A DNA stretch of 64,000 nt from Brucella pituitosa (GTDB lineage Bacteria; Pseudomonadota; Alphaproteobacteria; Rhizobiales; Rhizobiaceae). Below the pieces are notes generated by a model that was not told where the DNA came from, ran no database searches, and was given only the letters and a program-made list of their open reading frames with translations. The DNA is taken from the NCBI RefSeq assembly GCF_003049685.1, contig NZ_PYSY02000001.1, positions 496,001 to 560,000 of the forward strand. The letters run 5' to 3'. The stretch's first letter is position 1. Each line of letters opens with the position of its first letter. The position numbers and the translations under genes were made by a program. Below, one piece after another: positions 8,849 to 19,003 of the stretch.

Positions 8849-9793
8849 TCAGATTGTCTCTGATTTGAGAATGTCATTGTCAGAGGTTTTCTCTGCTTCT
8901 GATTCCTGAAAAGCTTCCGCTTCTTTTGGCAGGGCAGGGCGCGAGCTCAGCACCAGAGCACAACCCGCAATGATGACGGCAGCACCGACAAACTGGATCA
9001 ACGAAAGCTGTTCTTTGAGGAACACCGCACCCACCAGAACCGCGATGACCGTTACCACGAATTCGACGCTGATGGCTTTGGTCGGTCCCACATTCCCGAC
9101 CAGTTTGAAATAAAGCACATAGGTAAGCGCACTCATCACGCAGGCTGAAACCAGCAGATAGATGAAGTCAACGAGCCCCGGTGTTGTTGGTACAGGAATG
9201 GCGAAAATCAGTGGCAAAGTCAGAATACCGCCAAACACGAATGCGCCGATGGTGGTTTCCCATGAGCCGGTTGTAGAAAGACGACGGCTTGCATAATTGC
9301 TGCCGAAAGCTGCCGAGAAGCAGGAGAAAAGCACGGCAATACAGCCCATGATAAATTCAGGCGTAACGGCAACGGCCGGGAAGCCAACCAGTAGCACGAT
9401 GCCGGTCACGCCGAGCAACAGGCCGATCAAGCCGCGTGAAGTGATGCGCTCAAGGCCCCAAAGCTGGCTGATAACCATCGAGAAAAACGGAATGGATGCA
9501 ACGCAGATCGCAGCCATTGCCGTGCCAATCAGCGGTGTGCCATAGGAAAGGCCGATCAGCTGGCCTGCAACGGTGGTTGCGCCAACCACGGCGAAGGGTT
9601 TCCAGCCCGCGTGAAAATCAAGCCTGCGTCCGGAGAGTTTCGCGATTACAAAAAGCGTTCCAGCCGCAATGAAGGAGCGGAAGGCAACCGCGCCGACCCA
9701 GCCAAAGGCTTCGACCACGCGCAACACGACGAGGAACGACAGCCCCCATGCTACAGCAAGAAAAATATAGGTGGCGGTATCTCTGGGTTTCAT
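8849..9793 (-). CDS. EamA/DMT-family metabolite exporter
   Basis: A 314-residue inner-membrane protein with about ten hydrophobic segments in two repeats of five, the drug/metabolite transporter (RhaT/EamA) plan, and a charged cytoplasmic tail rich in Glu/Ser. I prefer ATG 9793 (AAGG upstream) to an in-frame GTG at 9811 with no ribosome site. Substrate unknown; relatives export amino acids, sugars or purines. Confidence 0.85.
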   Translation of the reverse strand: MKPRDTATYIFLAVAWGLSFLVVLRVVEAFGWVGAVAFRSFIAAGTLFVIAKLSGRRLDFHAGWKPFAVVGATTVAGQLIGLSYGTPLIGTAMAAICVASIPFFSMVISQLWGLERITSRGLIGLLLGVTGIVLLVGFPAVAVTPEFIMGCIAVLFSCFSAAFGSNYASRRLSTTGSWETTIGAFVFGGILTLPLIFAIPVPTTPGLVDFIYLLVSACVMSALTYVLYFKLVGNVGPTKAISVEFVVTVIAVLVGAVFLKEQLSLIQFVGAAVIIAGCALVLSSRPALPKEAEAFQESEAEKTSDNDILKSETI

Positions 9794-9893
9794 GCCGATA
9801 GGCCTTGTCACGGTTTATGCGTTATCGACTATCTCATAAGGGCGAAAAGCAAAAACGCTTTCCCATCTATTCTCATACCATCTTGGAATGAAA

Positions 9894-10367
9894 TTATGCC
9901 GTTTTTGCAGCGGCATTTTCTGCCGCTTTTTGCGCGGCCGCAGCACCGATATTGGCAAAGAAGCGATCCGCGACCTTGCGTGCCACCGAGCCGAGCAGTT
10001 TCGAGCCGAGCTGGGCGATCTTGCCACCCGCATCACCCCTGATTGAGTATGTGAGGATCGTGCCGTCGCCGTCTGTGATTAGCGTCACGTCCGTATCACC
10101 ATGGGCGAAGCCCGCAATGGAACCTTCACCGCGTCCAGAGATCGTATAGGAGGCGGGCGGGTTCATGTTGGAAAGTTCGAGCATGCCGTGAAAGCGAACT
10201 TTAAGCACGCCGAGACTGACTTTCAGCGCTGCCCGTATTTCCGTGTCCGACAGACGTTCGAGATCTTCGCAGCCCGGAATGCAGTTTTTCAGCGTTTCAA
10301 TGTCGTTGAGCGCGTCCCATACGGCCTGCCGGGGTGCAGCGATTCTTTCTTCTCCGACGAGGTCCAT
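9894..10367 (-). CDS. CoxG-like SRPBCC-family protein
   Basis: A 157-residue protein of the carbon monoxide dehydrogenase subunit G (CoxG) family with a START-like lipid-binding fold. The start MDLVGEERIAAPRQAVWDALND and the motif IPGCEDLERLSD are typical. The C-terminal end is Ala-rich (AAAQKAAENAAAKTA), possibly a membrane-associating helix. No cox structural genes are nearby, so a role in CO oxidation is not supported here. Confidence 0.85.
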   Translation of the reverse strand: MDLVGEERIAAPRQAVWDALNDIETLKNCIPGCEDLERLSDTEIRAALKVSLGVLKVRFHGMLELSNMNPPASYTISGRGEGSIAGFAHGDTDVTLITDGDGTILTYSIRGDAGGKIAQLGSKLLGSVARKVADRFFANIGAAAAQKAAENAAAKTA

Positions 10368-10520
10368 GCTTTACACTGCTCCTGATCAACCTAAATTGAT
10401 GCATATCCCTATACGGAACGACATCAAAATGGAAAATTTCTGTAATTTAACGGATGCACTTCTCCACTAAAATGCTCTATTAAGACAATTAAATCGATTT
10501 GATTGACCGGGAGTACCATC

Positions 10521-12170
10521 ATGGCAAGAGACGCGGCGAAGCTTGAAGCAACGGTCGCACAGCTGAAAAAGCACTGGACGGACGCTGCACCAAAGGACAT
10601 GCGCGCAGCCTTTAAAGCCGATCCAGGCCGTTTTGAGCGCTATTCGCTATCTCTGGACGATCTTCTGTTTGACTGGTCGAAAGCACGTGTCAATGACGAG
10701 ACGGTTGCGCTTCTGACTGAAGTGGCCAAGGCTGCTGACGTGGAAGGTCGTCGCGCTGCAATGTTTGCAGGCGAGCACATCAACAATACTGAAGACCGCG
10801 CTGTGCTGCATGTGGCCCTTCGTGACACCACGTCCAAGGAAGTGCTGGTCGATGGCCATAACGTTCTGCCTGACGTGAAGGAAGTTCTCGACCGTATGGC
10901 TGCCTTCTCTGATGGCATCCGTTCAGGCTCGATCAAGGGTGCGACCGGCAAGAAGATCACCGACATCGTCAATATCGGTATCGGCGGCTCTGATCTCGGC
11001 CCAGTCATGGCAACGATCGCACTTTCGCCTTACCACGATGGCCCACGTGCGCATTATGTCTCGAACATCGATGGCGCACATATTGCCGACACGCTCAATG
11101 CGCTTGATCCGGCAACGACGCTCATCATCGTCGCCTCCAAGACCTTCACCACCATCGAAACCATGACCAACGCGCAGACCGCGCGCAAATGGATCGCCGA
11201 TGCACTGGGTGAAGACGCAGTTGGCGCGCATTTTGCTGCCGTTTCCACAGCCCTTGATAAGGTTGCAGCATTCGGCATTGGCGAAGAACGCGTCTTTGGC
11301 TTCTGGGATTGGGTTGGCGGCCGCTATTCGGTGTGGTCGGCGATTGGCCTGCCGGTGATGATCGCGATTGGTGCAGACAATTTCCGCAAATTCCTTGCGG
11401 GCGCGCATTCGATGGACGTGCATTTCCGCGATGCACCGCTGGAAAAGAATCTGCCAATCTGGCTCGGTCTTATCGGCTACTGGCACCGTGCAATTTGTGG
11501 CTATGGTAGCCGCGCTGTCATTCCTTATGATCAGCGTCTGGCGCGTGTTCCGGCCTATCTCCAGCAGCTCGATATGGAATCGAACGGCAAGAGCGTGACG
11601 GTCGACGGCAAGCCCGTTTCCGGCCCAACTGGTCCAGTTGTCTGGGGCGAGCCCGGCACCAATGGCCAGCACGCCTTCTTCCAGCTTCTGCACCAGGGCA
11701 CCGACACTATTCCACTCGAATTCATCGTTGCGGCAAAGGGCCATGAAAAGCACCTCGATCATCAGCATGAAATGCTGCTTGCCAATTGCCTTGCGCAGTC
11801 GGAAGCGCTGATGAAAGGCCGCACGCTGGATGAAGCCCGCGCGCAGTTAAAGAGCAAGAACCTTCCTGAAAGCGAAGTCGAGCGCATTGCACCGCATCGC
11901 GTGTTCTCGGGCAACCGTCCGTCGCTCACACTTGTTCACGACAAGCTCGACCCGTTTGCATTTGGTCGTCTGATCGCCCTTTACGAGCATCGCGTATTCG
12001 TCGAAGCGCAGATTTTCGGCATCAATGCGTTCGACCAGTGGGGCGTAGAGCTTGGCAAGGAACTGGCAACCGAGCTTCTGCCGGTGGTTTCCGGTGCTGA
12101 ATCGGCCGAAGGCAAAGACGCCTCAACAATCGGCCTCGTTGCGCATTTGCACGCACGCCGCAAAGCCTGA
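10521..12170 (+). CDS. pgi: Glucose-6-phosphate isomerase
   Basis: A 549-residue glycolytic/gluconeogenic enzyme interconverting glucose-6-phosphate and fructose-6-phosphate. Family signatures are [35 protein letters not shown] and the C-terminal [13 protein letters not shown]. The start is ATG 10521 with GGGAG at 10509-10513; a TTG 18 bp upstream is in frame but less likely. Transcribed alone, with a strong terminator behind it. Confidence 0.97.
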   Translation: MARDAAKLEATVAQLKKHWTDAAPKDMRAAFKADPGRFERYSLSLDDLLFDWSKARVNDETVALLTEVAKAADVEGRRAAMFAGEHINNTEDRAVLHVALRDTTSKEVLVDGHNVLPDVKEVLDRMAAFSDGIRSGSIKGATGKKITDIVNIGIGGSDLGPVMATIALSPYHDGPRAHYVSNIDGAHIADTLNALDPATTLIIVASKTFTTIETMTNAQTARKWIADALGEDAVGAHFAAVSTALDKVAAFGIGEERVFGFWDWVGGRYSVWSAIGLPVMIAIGADNFRKFLAGAHSMDVHFRDAPLEKNLPIWLGLIGYWHRAICGYGSRAVIPYDQRLARVPAYLQQLDMESNGKSVTVDGKPVSGPTGPVVWGEPGTNGQHAFFQLLHQGTDTIPLEFIVAAKGHEKHLDHQHEMLLANCLAQSEALMKGRTLDEARAQLKSKNLPESEVERIAPHRVFSGNRPSLTLVHDKLDPFAFGRLIALYEHRVFVEAQIFGINAFDQWGVELGKELATELLPVVSGAESAEGKDASTIGLVAHLHARRKA

Positions 12171-12194
12171 TACTACAAACAGGTGGATAAGGAT

Positions 12195-12223
12195 AAAGCC
12201 GGGTTTCACACCCGGCTTTTTTT
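12195..12223 (+). terminator. Intrinsic terminator of pgi
   Basis: Arms AAAGCCGGGT and ACCCGGCTTT around TTCAC, followed by a run of T, 25 bp after the pgi stop. Confidence 0.93.
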
Positions 12224-12263
12224 CCGTCTAGGTATGAAGTGCTGAATAAAAATGGGAACTGAA

Positions 12264-13325
12264 ATGAAGACCGAGATTATCGAGTTTGCCGGCGATGTAC
12301 CGGGTAACGCCATTGAACTGCGTGTGTTGCGTTTTGCAGGCAAAGACAGTGATGCGCCGACCGCTTATCTGCAATCCTCGTTGCATGGCGGTGAATTGCC
12401 GGGGCAGGCTGCTCTGCATTTTCTCGTTCCGATGCTGAAAAAGGCATCTGAAGAAGGCCGCATTCTTGGCAATATCACGGTTATCCCACAGGCAAATCCG
12501 ATTGGTTCGAACCAGTGGCAGGCACATCAGCATCTGGGTCGCTTCGAGTTTTTCTCGGCGGTCAATTTCAATCGCGCTTTCCCATTGCTGCCTGATTTCG
12601 ATACCAGTGAACTGCCCGACCCGGATGCGCCTGTCGCGCTTGCACAGCGTCTCAAGGCTACGCTTTTGAAGATGGCTCTTGCCAATGACATTGTGCTTGA
12701 TCTTCACTGCGATGATGAAAGCGAAAACTACGTCTATATCGCCAAGGAATTTGTGGAAGACATGAAGGATCTGGCCGTGGCGCTTGGCTCGACCGCGATC
12801 CTCGCATGGGACACGACAGCAGACGCTGCCTTCGAGGAAGCCTGTGCGCATCCGGTTCTGCAATTGCCTGCTGACCAGCGCAATATGAAACGCCGCGCCG
12901 TTACCACGGTCGAATTCCGTGGCCTCAGCGATGTCTATGCCGATATGGGCAAAGGTGATGCTGAAGGTCTCTACAAGTTTCTCGTCCATCGTGGCGTGAT
13001 TGTCGACAAAAGCGTGAAGCTCGATCTCGATTACAAGGGTCTGATAACGCCGCTTGAAAATGTGGAAATGCTGCGCGCACCGGAAGGTGGCATGGTGCTT
13101 TATCATGTTGCTCCCGGCGATGTGGTGGAAGCGGGTGCAAAGCTCGTAACGGTCGTCACGAAACCGGGTGAGCCGGAAGACGACATTACGCTGACCGCGC
13201 CACAGGCAGGCCGAATTCTGACTCGCCGCACGTTGCGCTATGTCCGCCGTGGCGATGATCTTTTAAAACTGCTTGCTGCAAAACCATCGGCAGTCAAGAA
13301 GCGTTCCGGCGCCTTAGAAGCATGA
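12264..13325 (+). CDS. Succinylglutamate desuccinylase/aspartoacylase-family zinc hydrolase
   Basis: A 353-residue M14-like amidohydrolase of the AstE/AspA type. The zinc ligands are visible as His and Glu in SLHGGELPGQ and His in VLDLHCDDES. The C-terminal part (APEGGMVLYHVAPGDVVEAG) looks like a biotinyl/lipoyl-type beta domain, common in this subgroup. ATG 12264 has GGGA upstream; another ATG 12 bp earlier has none. Its last 4 bp overlap the phosphatase gene. No arginine-catabolic ast genes are nearby, so the substrate is open. Confidence 0.85.
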   Translation: MKTEIIEFAGDVPGNAIELRVLRFAGKDSDAPTAYLQSSLHGGELPGQAALHFLVPMLKKASEEGRILGNITVIPQANPIGSNQWQAHQHLGRFEFFSAVNFNRAFPLLPDFDTSELPDPDAPVALAQRLKATLLKMALANDIVLDLHCDDESENYVYIAKEFVEDMKDLAVALGSTAILAWDTTADAAFEEACAHPVLQLPADQRNMKRRAVTTVEFRGLSDVYADMGKGDAEGLYKFLVHRGVIVDKSVKLDLDYKGLITPLENVEMLRAPEGGMVLYHVAPGDVVEAGAKLVTVVTKPGEPEDDITLTAPQAGRILTRRTLRYVRRGDDLLKLLAAKPSAVKKRSGALEA

Positions 13326-14050
13326 GTGCGCTGCCCGCTTCCGAAAAGCTGAAAGCGATCCGTGCCATCCTTTTCGACAAGGATGGTACATTGATCGATT
13401 TCGACCGCACGTGGTTTGCCGTGTCATGGAATCTTGCACAGCGCACCGCCAATGGTGATGAGCATCGCGCGCGTTCCTTGCTGGATGCGGGCGGCTATGA
13501 CTGGCAGGAAAAGCGCTTTCGCGCCAATTCCGTAATCGCTGCCGGAACAGTCGAAGACATTGTGCAGCTCTGGCACCCGGATATTGACGAGGCCGGTTTC
13601 AAAGCCAAGATCAGTGAGTTCGACGCCTATACGGTTGCCGAAGGTGCGCGTTCTGCTGTGGCGATCGAAGGCTTGCGGGAAACATTGGAAACCCTTCGCG
13701 CGATGGGTTTTATCCTTGGCATTGCCACCAATGATTCCGAAGCGGGTGCTCATGCGACCGCAAAGGCCTTAGGCATTGACCACTACTTTGATGTGGTGAT
13801 TGGGTATGATACAGCCGCACGTCCCAAGCCGTATCCGGACCCACTGCTCTATTTCGCAGAAAAAGTCGGCCTTGAACCAAGCGCCATCGCGATGGTAGGC
13901 GACAATCTGCACGATCTTGAAACGGCACAGGCTGCGAAGGCCGGTCTTGGCGTTGGTGTTTTGTCGGGCAACAGTCCACGCGAGGCGCTTGAGCCTCACG
14001 CCGATGTGGTGCTCGACTCCATCGCGGGCTTGCCTGACTTGCTCAAATGA
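13322..14050 (+). CDS. HAD-family hydrolase (phosphoglycolate phosphatase-like)
   Basis: A 242-residue haloacid dehalogenase-fold phosphatase. Motif I is FDKDGTLIDFD with the nucleophilic Asp, motif II lies in GIATND, motif III includes RPKPYPDPL, and motif IV is MVGDNLHD. The start overlaps the previous stop (ATGA), so the two are translationally coupled. Its last 55 bp overlap the convergent hydrolase gene. Confidence 0.88.
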   Translation: MSALPASEKLKAIRAILFDKDGTLIDFDRTWFAVSWNLAQRTANGDEHRARSLLDAGGYDWQEKRFRANSVIAAGTVEDIVQLWHPDIDEAGFKAKISEFDAYTVAEGARSAVAIEGLRETLETLRAMGFILGIATNDSEAGAHATAKALGIDHYFDVVIGYDTAARPKPYPDPLLYFAEKVGLEPSAIAMVGDNLHDLETAQAAKAGLGVGVLSGNSPREALEPHADVVLDSIAGLPDLLK

Positions 14051-14904
14051 TCCTGACTGGATGGTGAAACGCCATCCAGCAGCCATTCTGTCATTTCCGG
14101 CCACAGACTTTGTGCAAAGCGCGAGCGGAAAAAGCCAAGATGGCCGATTGGCTGGCCTTCGGCGTCTGCTGGCGAATACCAGAGCTGCTCAATCGGTGCG
14201 CTCGTGTGGTAGCTCAGAAAGTGGCTGACTGCGCGCCGCGTTCCCCACGGATCATCTTCAAGTCCCACAGACAAAATGGGTGTTTTGACCTTGGCAATAA
14301 GGTCAGCAGCACCAAGCTGCGGATCATCAAAAAAGTAGTTCTTCATCCGGCACCACCGCGCCCAATCCCGGAATACCGAGCCGGGAATTGGCTCGCCATT
14401 CATCCAGCGAGGCATACTGGGCGTGAGATAGGAGACCGGCACGCCGACAATGTTCATGCGCGGCCAGGCCCATTTATCATCCAGAAGATGCATTGCACCC
14501 GACATGGTAGCCACCATGCCATAGCGCGAAAAGGCGTCGGAGCTTCCAGACACGCCGAGCGCCTGTCCGCCGAAGGATTGGCCTATGCCGACCATTTCAT
14601 GTCCCGGCGCAACAGCTTGCAGGCGATGGAGTGCTGCGGGGAAATCCTGCACGGCCCAATCCCTGAAACGGATCTCGGGCACTGCTTTGCGGGCACGCCG
14701 CGAAGCTGCGACACCACGATAATCATAGGTAAGAACCGCGCGTGCACCTTCGGCAATCAGGTGCTTGGCGAAGGCTGCATAAAAGCCCTGCGGTACGGCT
14801 GTTGCTGATGAAATCAGCACCAATGGCTTGTTGCCACTGCCATGAAACAGCTTGCCCGAAAGCGGAAAGCCATCACTGGCCTCGAAGGTGATTTCTTCAA
14901 TCAT
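13996..14904 (-). CDS. Alpha/beta hydrolase (serine aminopeptidase-like)
   Basis: A 302-residue alpha/beta-fold hydrolase with the nucleophile elbow GIGQSFGG and an oxyanion region near LISSATAVPQGFY. The start at 14904 (MIEEITFEASDG) has AAGGAAA upstream; an ATG further up at 14970 would add 22 unlike residues. The 3' end overlaps the convergent HAD gene by 55 bp. Substrate unknown. Confidence 0.85.
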   Translation of the reverse strand: MIEEITFEASDGFPLSGKLFHGSGNKPLVLISSATAVPQGFYAAFAKHLIAEGARAVLTYDYRGVAASRRARKAVPEIRFRDWAVQDFPAALHRLQAVAPGHEMVGIGQSFGGQALGVSGSSDAFSRYGMVATMSGAMHLLDDKWAWPRMNIVGVPVSYLTPSMPRWMNGEPIPGSVFRDWARWCRMKNYFFDDPQLGAADLIAKVKTPILSVGLEDDPWGTRRAVSHFLSYHTSAPIEQLWYSPADAEGQPIGHLGFFRSRFAQSLWPEMTEWLLDGVSPSSQDHLSKSGKPAMESSTTSA

Positions 14905-14988
14905 CGTTCCATTTCCTTCGACACAAAGCTCCACCAGCTGCGGCTCAACAGAGCCGCAGCTTGCGATCATCTATAATCCTGAGACTGT

Positions 14989-16716
14989 TTAGTCCCTCAG
15001 TTCACGACGCAAAATCTTGCCGACATTGGTTTTCGGCAATGCATCGCGGAACTCCACTTCGCGCGGACGCTTGTAGTTGGTGAGACGCTGAGCGCAGAAG
15101 GACTTCACATCTTCTTCTGTGAGGTTCGGATCGCGACGCACCACGTAGAGCTTCACCACTTCGCCTGAATGCTCGTTGGGAATGCCCACAGCAGCCGATT
15201 CCACGATACCGGGATGCTCTGCAGCCACTTCTTCGATCTCATTTGGATAGACGTTGAAGCCGGAAACAAGGATCATGTCCTTCTTGCGGTCCACAATCTT
15301 GGTGAAGCCGTTTTCATCCATGAAGCCCATGTCGCCGGTGCGGAAGAAGCCGTCGGCCATGATGGCACGTTCGGTTTCATCAGGCCGGTTCCAGTAGCCG
15401 AGCATAACCTGTGGACCACGCACACAGATTTCGCCGACCTCGCCGAGCGGCAGATCCTTGCCGTCATCATCGCGAATGACGATATCCGTTGATGGCATTG
15501 GCAGGCCAATAGTGCCGCTGAATTCTGTCGCATCGAGCGCATTGGCAGAGGCAACGGGCGATGTCTCGGAAAGCCCATAGCCTTCAGTGATGTGACAGCC
15601 TGTCATTTGCTGCCAGCGTTCAGCGACGGGACGTTGCACGGCCATGCCGCCGCCGAGCGTGAGAATAAGTGGCTTGAAGTTGAGCGCCTTGAAGTCGTCA
15701 TTGTTCATCAAAGCGTTGAACAGGGTGTTGAGGCCAGGAAAGATATGGAACGGATACTTCTGCAGTTCTTTTACGAAGGCCGGAATATCGCGCGGGTTCG
15801 GAATGAGAATATTGCGCGCGCCCAGCTTGATGCCGATCATCGCATTCACGGTGAGAGCGAAGATGTGATAGAGCGGCAGGGCGCAGACGAAGTTGAGCTC
15901 CTTCGGCTTGCCTTTATTCTGGAATGCGACGTCCATCCAGGTATGCATCTGTTCGACATTGGCGAGAATATTGTTGTGGCTCAGCATTGCGCCCTTGGAC
16001 ACACCGGTTGTACCGCCGGTGTATTGCAGGAAGGCGAGATCGGAATTATTGACTGGGACCGGATTAAAGGACTTGCCGCGCCCCTGTGCCAGCGCATCCT
16101 TAAAACGCACATGATCGGGAATGCTCCAGGCTGGCACCAGTTTTTTCACCTTGCGCACCACAAGATTAATGATGTGGCCTTTCAATCCATGCATGTCACC
16201 CATAGAGGCAACGATAATGTTCGGCACGTGAATGGAAGCGAGTGACTTCTGGACGGTCGAGGCAAAGTTTTCGAGAACTATCAGCGCTTTGGCGCCTGAG
16301 TCATTTAATTGATGCTGAAGCTCGCGGGGTGTGTAAAGCGGATTGACGTTCACGACGACGAGGCCCGCCCGCAGGATTGCTGTAATCGCAATCGGGTACT
16401 GCAGGATATTGGGCATCATCACTGCAACGCGATCACCCTTGACCAGTCCACGTGATTGAAGCCATGCGGCGAGTGCGCGGGAGTTTTCGTCCAAATCCTT
16501 GTAGGACAAGTCCTTGCCCATACAGGTAAAGGCTGGCCTGTCAGCGAACTGGCGGCATGCGGCGGAGATCATGTCGCCAATAGATGTGGCTTTGCTCAGA
16601 TCGATCTCATGCGGCACGGCTTTCGGATAGGATTTCAGCCAAATCTTATTTGGTGCAGGCACAGTGGCTGTTGCCTTGCTCGACGTATTCTCAGTTTCGG
16701 TTGCCTTTTTCGCCAT
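14989..16716 (-). CDS. fadD: Long-chain fatty-acid-CoA ligase
   Basis: A 575-residue AMP-forming acyl-CoA synthetase that activates imported fatty acids. Signatures are YTGGTTGVSKGA (P-loop), GYGLSETSPV, FRTGDMGFMDENGF and VDRKKDMILVSGFNVYP, and the catalytic lysine lies in TNVGKILRREL at the end. The start is ATG 16716, preceded by GGGGAGAAAGC; an upstream in-frame start would add 20 residues. A LiuR-like box lies about 145 bp upstream. Confidence 0.95.
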   Translation of the reverse strand: MAKKATETENTSSKATATVPAPNKIWLKSYPKAVPHEIDLSKATSIGDMISAACRQFADRPAFTCMGKDLSYKDLDENSRALAAWLQSRGLVKGDRVAVMMPNILQYPIAITAILRAGLVVVNVNPLYTPRELQHQLNDSGAKALIVLENFASTVQKSLASIHVPNIIVASMGDMHGLKGHIINLVVRKVKKLVPAWSIPDHVRFKDALAQGRGKSFNPVPVNNSDLAFLQYTGGTTGVSKGAMLSHNNILANVEQMHTWMDVAFQNKGKPKELNFVCALPLYHIFALTVNAMIGIKLGARNILIPNPRDIPAFVKELQKYPFHIFPGLNTLFNALMNNDDFKALNFKPLILTLGGGMAVQRPVAERWQQMTGCHITEGYGLSETSPVASANALDATEFSGTIGLPMPSTDIVIRDDDGKDLPLGEVGEICVRGPQVMLGYWNRPDETERAIMADGFFRTGDMGFMDENGFTKIVDRKKDMILVSGFNVYPNEIEEVAAEHPGIVESAAVGIPNEHSGEVVKLYVVRRDPNLTEEDVKSFCAQRLTNYKRPREVEFRDALPKTNVGKILRRELRD

Positions 16717-16858
16717 GCTTTCTCCCCGGATTGCTCCGTCCTTTGTTTGAGTAGCAAGCCGCCACCCTTCTCCCAATGCTGCCTGATTCAGAAAGACTGA
16801 CAGGCGTGCTCCTCAGAAATTAATGTGGGCGACTTTCGTCGTAATCGCAAGAGTTACA

Positions 16859-16874
16859 TTGACGTAAGCGTAAA
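16859..16874 (-). promoter_or_regulatory. Possible MerR-type (LiuR-like) box upstream of fadD
   Basis: Read on the fadD strand the site is TTTACGCTTACGTCAA. From memory it resembles the TTTACG-TTTACGT-AA motif of LiuR-type MerR regulators that control acyl-CoA and branched-chain amino acid breakdown in proteobacteria. It sits 143 bp before the fadD start. The assignment is tentative. Confidence 0.35.
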
Positions 16875-16983
16875 TTAAAATGCTGTTGATCGTCTTTCCT
16901 AACTTTGTGGGTTGGGCGCATCCGCACGCGGCAAACGCTCTGTATCGGTGATAAGGCGGTCCCGTTACGATATCAGGCGGACA

Positions 16984-17613
16984 CTAGCTAACGGCGAATT
17001 GTTCGCTGCGCATAGACTGTATCATTGTTTTGATAGCCTTGCTGCCTGAACCGACAAGATCGAAGCTACGCTCGCTTCTGAGCCACTCATTGAGCAGCCC
17101 GCCCAGAACAGCAAGCAGAATTTGTGCTGCTGTATAAGATGTCCATTCTCTGGAAAGTTCTCCGCGACGTTCTGCGACTTCAAGCAGCCCTATGAAAAGA
17201 GACAGCACATTGGTGCGTGCTTCATTCAGATGTTCAACGACCGGGGCGTTCTCACCAACATACTCGCAGCGCTGGTGAATGATCGTGAAAACATTCTGCT
17301 GACGTTCATTGGTAATGAAGAGTTCCATCGCCGTTAGGATCGATTGTTCAAGGACATAGAGAGGATTGGGGTGGTCACAGGCCGCCGCCTGTAGCATAAT
17401 CTCTTCGTGTGGAAAACGAGTACGGCTGATGAGCGCTTGAAAAACGTCGAGTTTGTCGTGAAAATGAAAATAGATCGCACCCCGTGTCACACCGGCATGG
17501 CTTGCGATTTCCATTAATGTAGACTGAGTTACGCCGCGTTCCAGAAAGACATGCTCGGCGGCCGTGAGAATGGCGTCGCGTGTTTCCGCGGCCTCGGCTT
17601 TGGTCCTGCGCAT
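16984..17613 (-). CDS. bepR: TetR/AcrR-family repressor of the BepDE efflux pump
   Basis: A 209-residue regulator. The N-terminal helix-turn-helix spans residues about 10-58 (STLMEIASHAGVTRGAIYFHF) with the AcrR-type FHDKLDVFQAL after it, and the C-terminal domain resembles AcrR/TtgR ligand-binding domains. It is divergent from bepD-bepE, as in Brucella, where BepR represses the pump. An AcrR-like palindrome lies in the shared intergenic region and probably controls bepD and perhaps bepR itself. Confidence 0.88.
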   Translation of the reverse strand: MRRTKAEAAETRDAILTAAEHVFLERGVTQSTLMEIASHAGVTRGAIYFHFHDKLDVFQALISRTRFPHEEIMLQAAACDHPNPLYVLEQSILTAMELFITNERQQNVFTIIHQRCEYVGENAPVVEHLNEARTNVLSLFIGLLEVAERRGELSREWTSYTAAQILLAVLGGLLNEWLRSERSFDLVGSGSKAIKTMIQSMRSEQFAVS

Positions 17614-17714
17614 TCGGGTTCTTTCGATATTCCAAAGTGAAAAGTTTCCAAAACCTCTTCAGGTTTTTACTTTAAAATTGGGATAACTCATTCGTGATAT
17701 GTAACATTAGGTGA

Positions 17715-17742
17715 TTGACTATAACACGGTAATTCGTATTTA
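17715..17742 (+). promoter_or_regulatory. Candidate promoter of bepDE
   Basis: TTGACT at 17715-17720 and TATTTA at 17737-17742 with a 16-nt spacer. The -10 element abuts the AcrR-like operator, so a bound repressor would block initiation. Confidence 0.55.
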
Positions 17743-17764
17743 CAAACATTCGTGTATGTTTATT
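17741..17764. promoter_or_regulatory. AcrR-like 24-bp operator in the bepR-bepD intergenic region
   Basis: The palindromic core is AAACAT (17744-17749), TCGTGT, ATGTTT (17756-17761). The whole site matches about 18 of 24 positions of the E. coli AcrR box as I remember it, including TACA at the left edge, ACATT and the central GTG. It overlaps the -10 element of the bepDE promoter. Confidence 0.65.
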
Positions 17765-17800
17765 CGGCCGCACCGTGCGACATCAAGGGCAACTCCCATT

Positions 17801-19003
17801 ATGACCATGAACCGTTCTATTCGGCTTTTTGCGGCGGGAGCCGCATTTTTCATCATTGCAGGACAGTCTGCATTCGCGCAGGCTCCGGGAGGCGCTACGC
17901 CACCGCCCCCTCCAGTCACTGTTACAGAAATCAAGGCGCAGAACGTTTCCGTCCCTTACGAATATGCAGCTCGGGTGAGTGCATATCGTGATGTTCAGGT
18001 GCGCGCTCGTGTCGGCGGCATTCTTCTGCACCGCAATTTCGTAGAAGGCACTGTAGTCAAAGCTGGCGACGTGCTTTTTGAGATCGATCCGGCGCCGTAT
18101 GAGGCGGAACTGGCTCGTGCGCAGGCACAGGTCGCTCAGGCTGAAGCTCAGTATCAGCAGTCGATCCGCGATGCAGAACGTGCCGAACAGCTCGTTCAGC
18201 AAAAGGTGCAAAGTGCGGCTGCCCGCGATACTGCTTTTGCAACCCGCGATCTTAACAAGGCCGCTGTTGCAGCCACCAAAGCACAGTTGCGGACGGCAGA
18301 ACTCAATCTGAGCTATACCAAAGTCACTGCGCCGATCAGCGGCATCACCAGCCTTGAACAGGTTTCTGAAGGCAGCCTTATCGGTACAGATTCGACATCG
18401 AGTCTGTTGACCTCGATCACCCAGATCAATCCGGTCTACATCAATTTCTCCTTCACCGACACGGAAGCTGCGGAAATCCGCAAGCTGCGCGAGGCTAGGG
18501 GCGCGACGGGTCAGGACGCCGATCGTCTGCGCATCAAGATTCTGTTTGGTGACGGACAGGCTTATGATCATGAAGGCACTATCGACTTCACGTCTTCATC
18601 GCTCGATACCGAAACTGGTACACTGGGCGCGCGCGCTGTCGTGGAAAATCCTGATCAGCGTCTGATCCCTGGCCAGTTTGTGCGTGCAGCTATTCTTGGC
18701 GTTACCATCGACAATGCAATTCTGGTTCCAAAAGCAGCATTGATGCAGAGCCCGCAGGGGCAGTTCGTCTATGTTGTGAACAAGGACAACGTTGCGGAAG
18801 TTCGCCCCGTTACGATTTCGCGTGAACTGACGGACGCATGGCTCGTAAGCGACGGCTTGCAGGCTGGCGACCGCATCATCACCGAAGGCGTGATTAAAGC
18901 TGCTCCAGGCAAGACGGTTAAGCCGGTTGACGCTTCGGCTGAGAAGGCTGCAGGCGATGCAGGAGCAGAGGCTGGTAAAGAACAGGCGGCAGACAAGAAA
19001 TGA
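17801..19003 (+). CDS. bepD: RND efflux periplasmic adaptor BepD
   Basis: A 400-residue membrane-fusion protein joining the inner-membrane RND pump to an outer-membrane channel. It has an N-terminal signal peptide (to about AFAQA, then a proline-rich [12 protein letters not shown] linker), a barrel-sandwich domain ([20 protein letters not shown]), a coiled-coil hairpin rich in Ala/Gln (about residues 100-165) and a C-terminal Ala/Glu/Lys-rich tail. I chose ATG 17801; an upstream in-frame start at 17711 would lie inside the promoter and operator. It overlaps bepE by 4 bp. Confidence 0.92.
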   Translation: MTMNRSIRLFAAGAAFFIIAGQSAFAQAPGGATPPPPPVTVTEIKAQNVSVPYEYAARVSAYRDVQVRARVGGILLHRNFVEGTVVKAGDVLFEIDPAPYEAELARAQAQVAQAEAQYQQSIRDAERAEQLVQQKVQSAAARDTAFATRDLNKAAVAATKAQLRTAELNLSYTKVTAPISGITSLEQVSEGSLIGTDSTSSLLTSITQINPVYINFSFTDTEAAEIRKLREARGATGQDADRLRIKILFGDGQAYDHEGTIDFTSSSLDTETGTLGARAVVENPDQRLIPGQFVRAAILGVTIDNAILVPKAALMQSPQGQFVYVVNKDNVAEVRPVTISRELTDAWLVSDGLQAGDRIITEGVIKAAPGKTVKPVDASAEKAAGDAGAEAGKEQAADKK

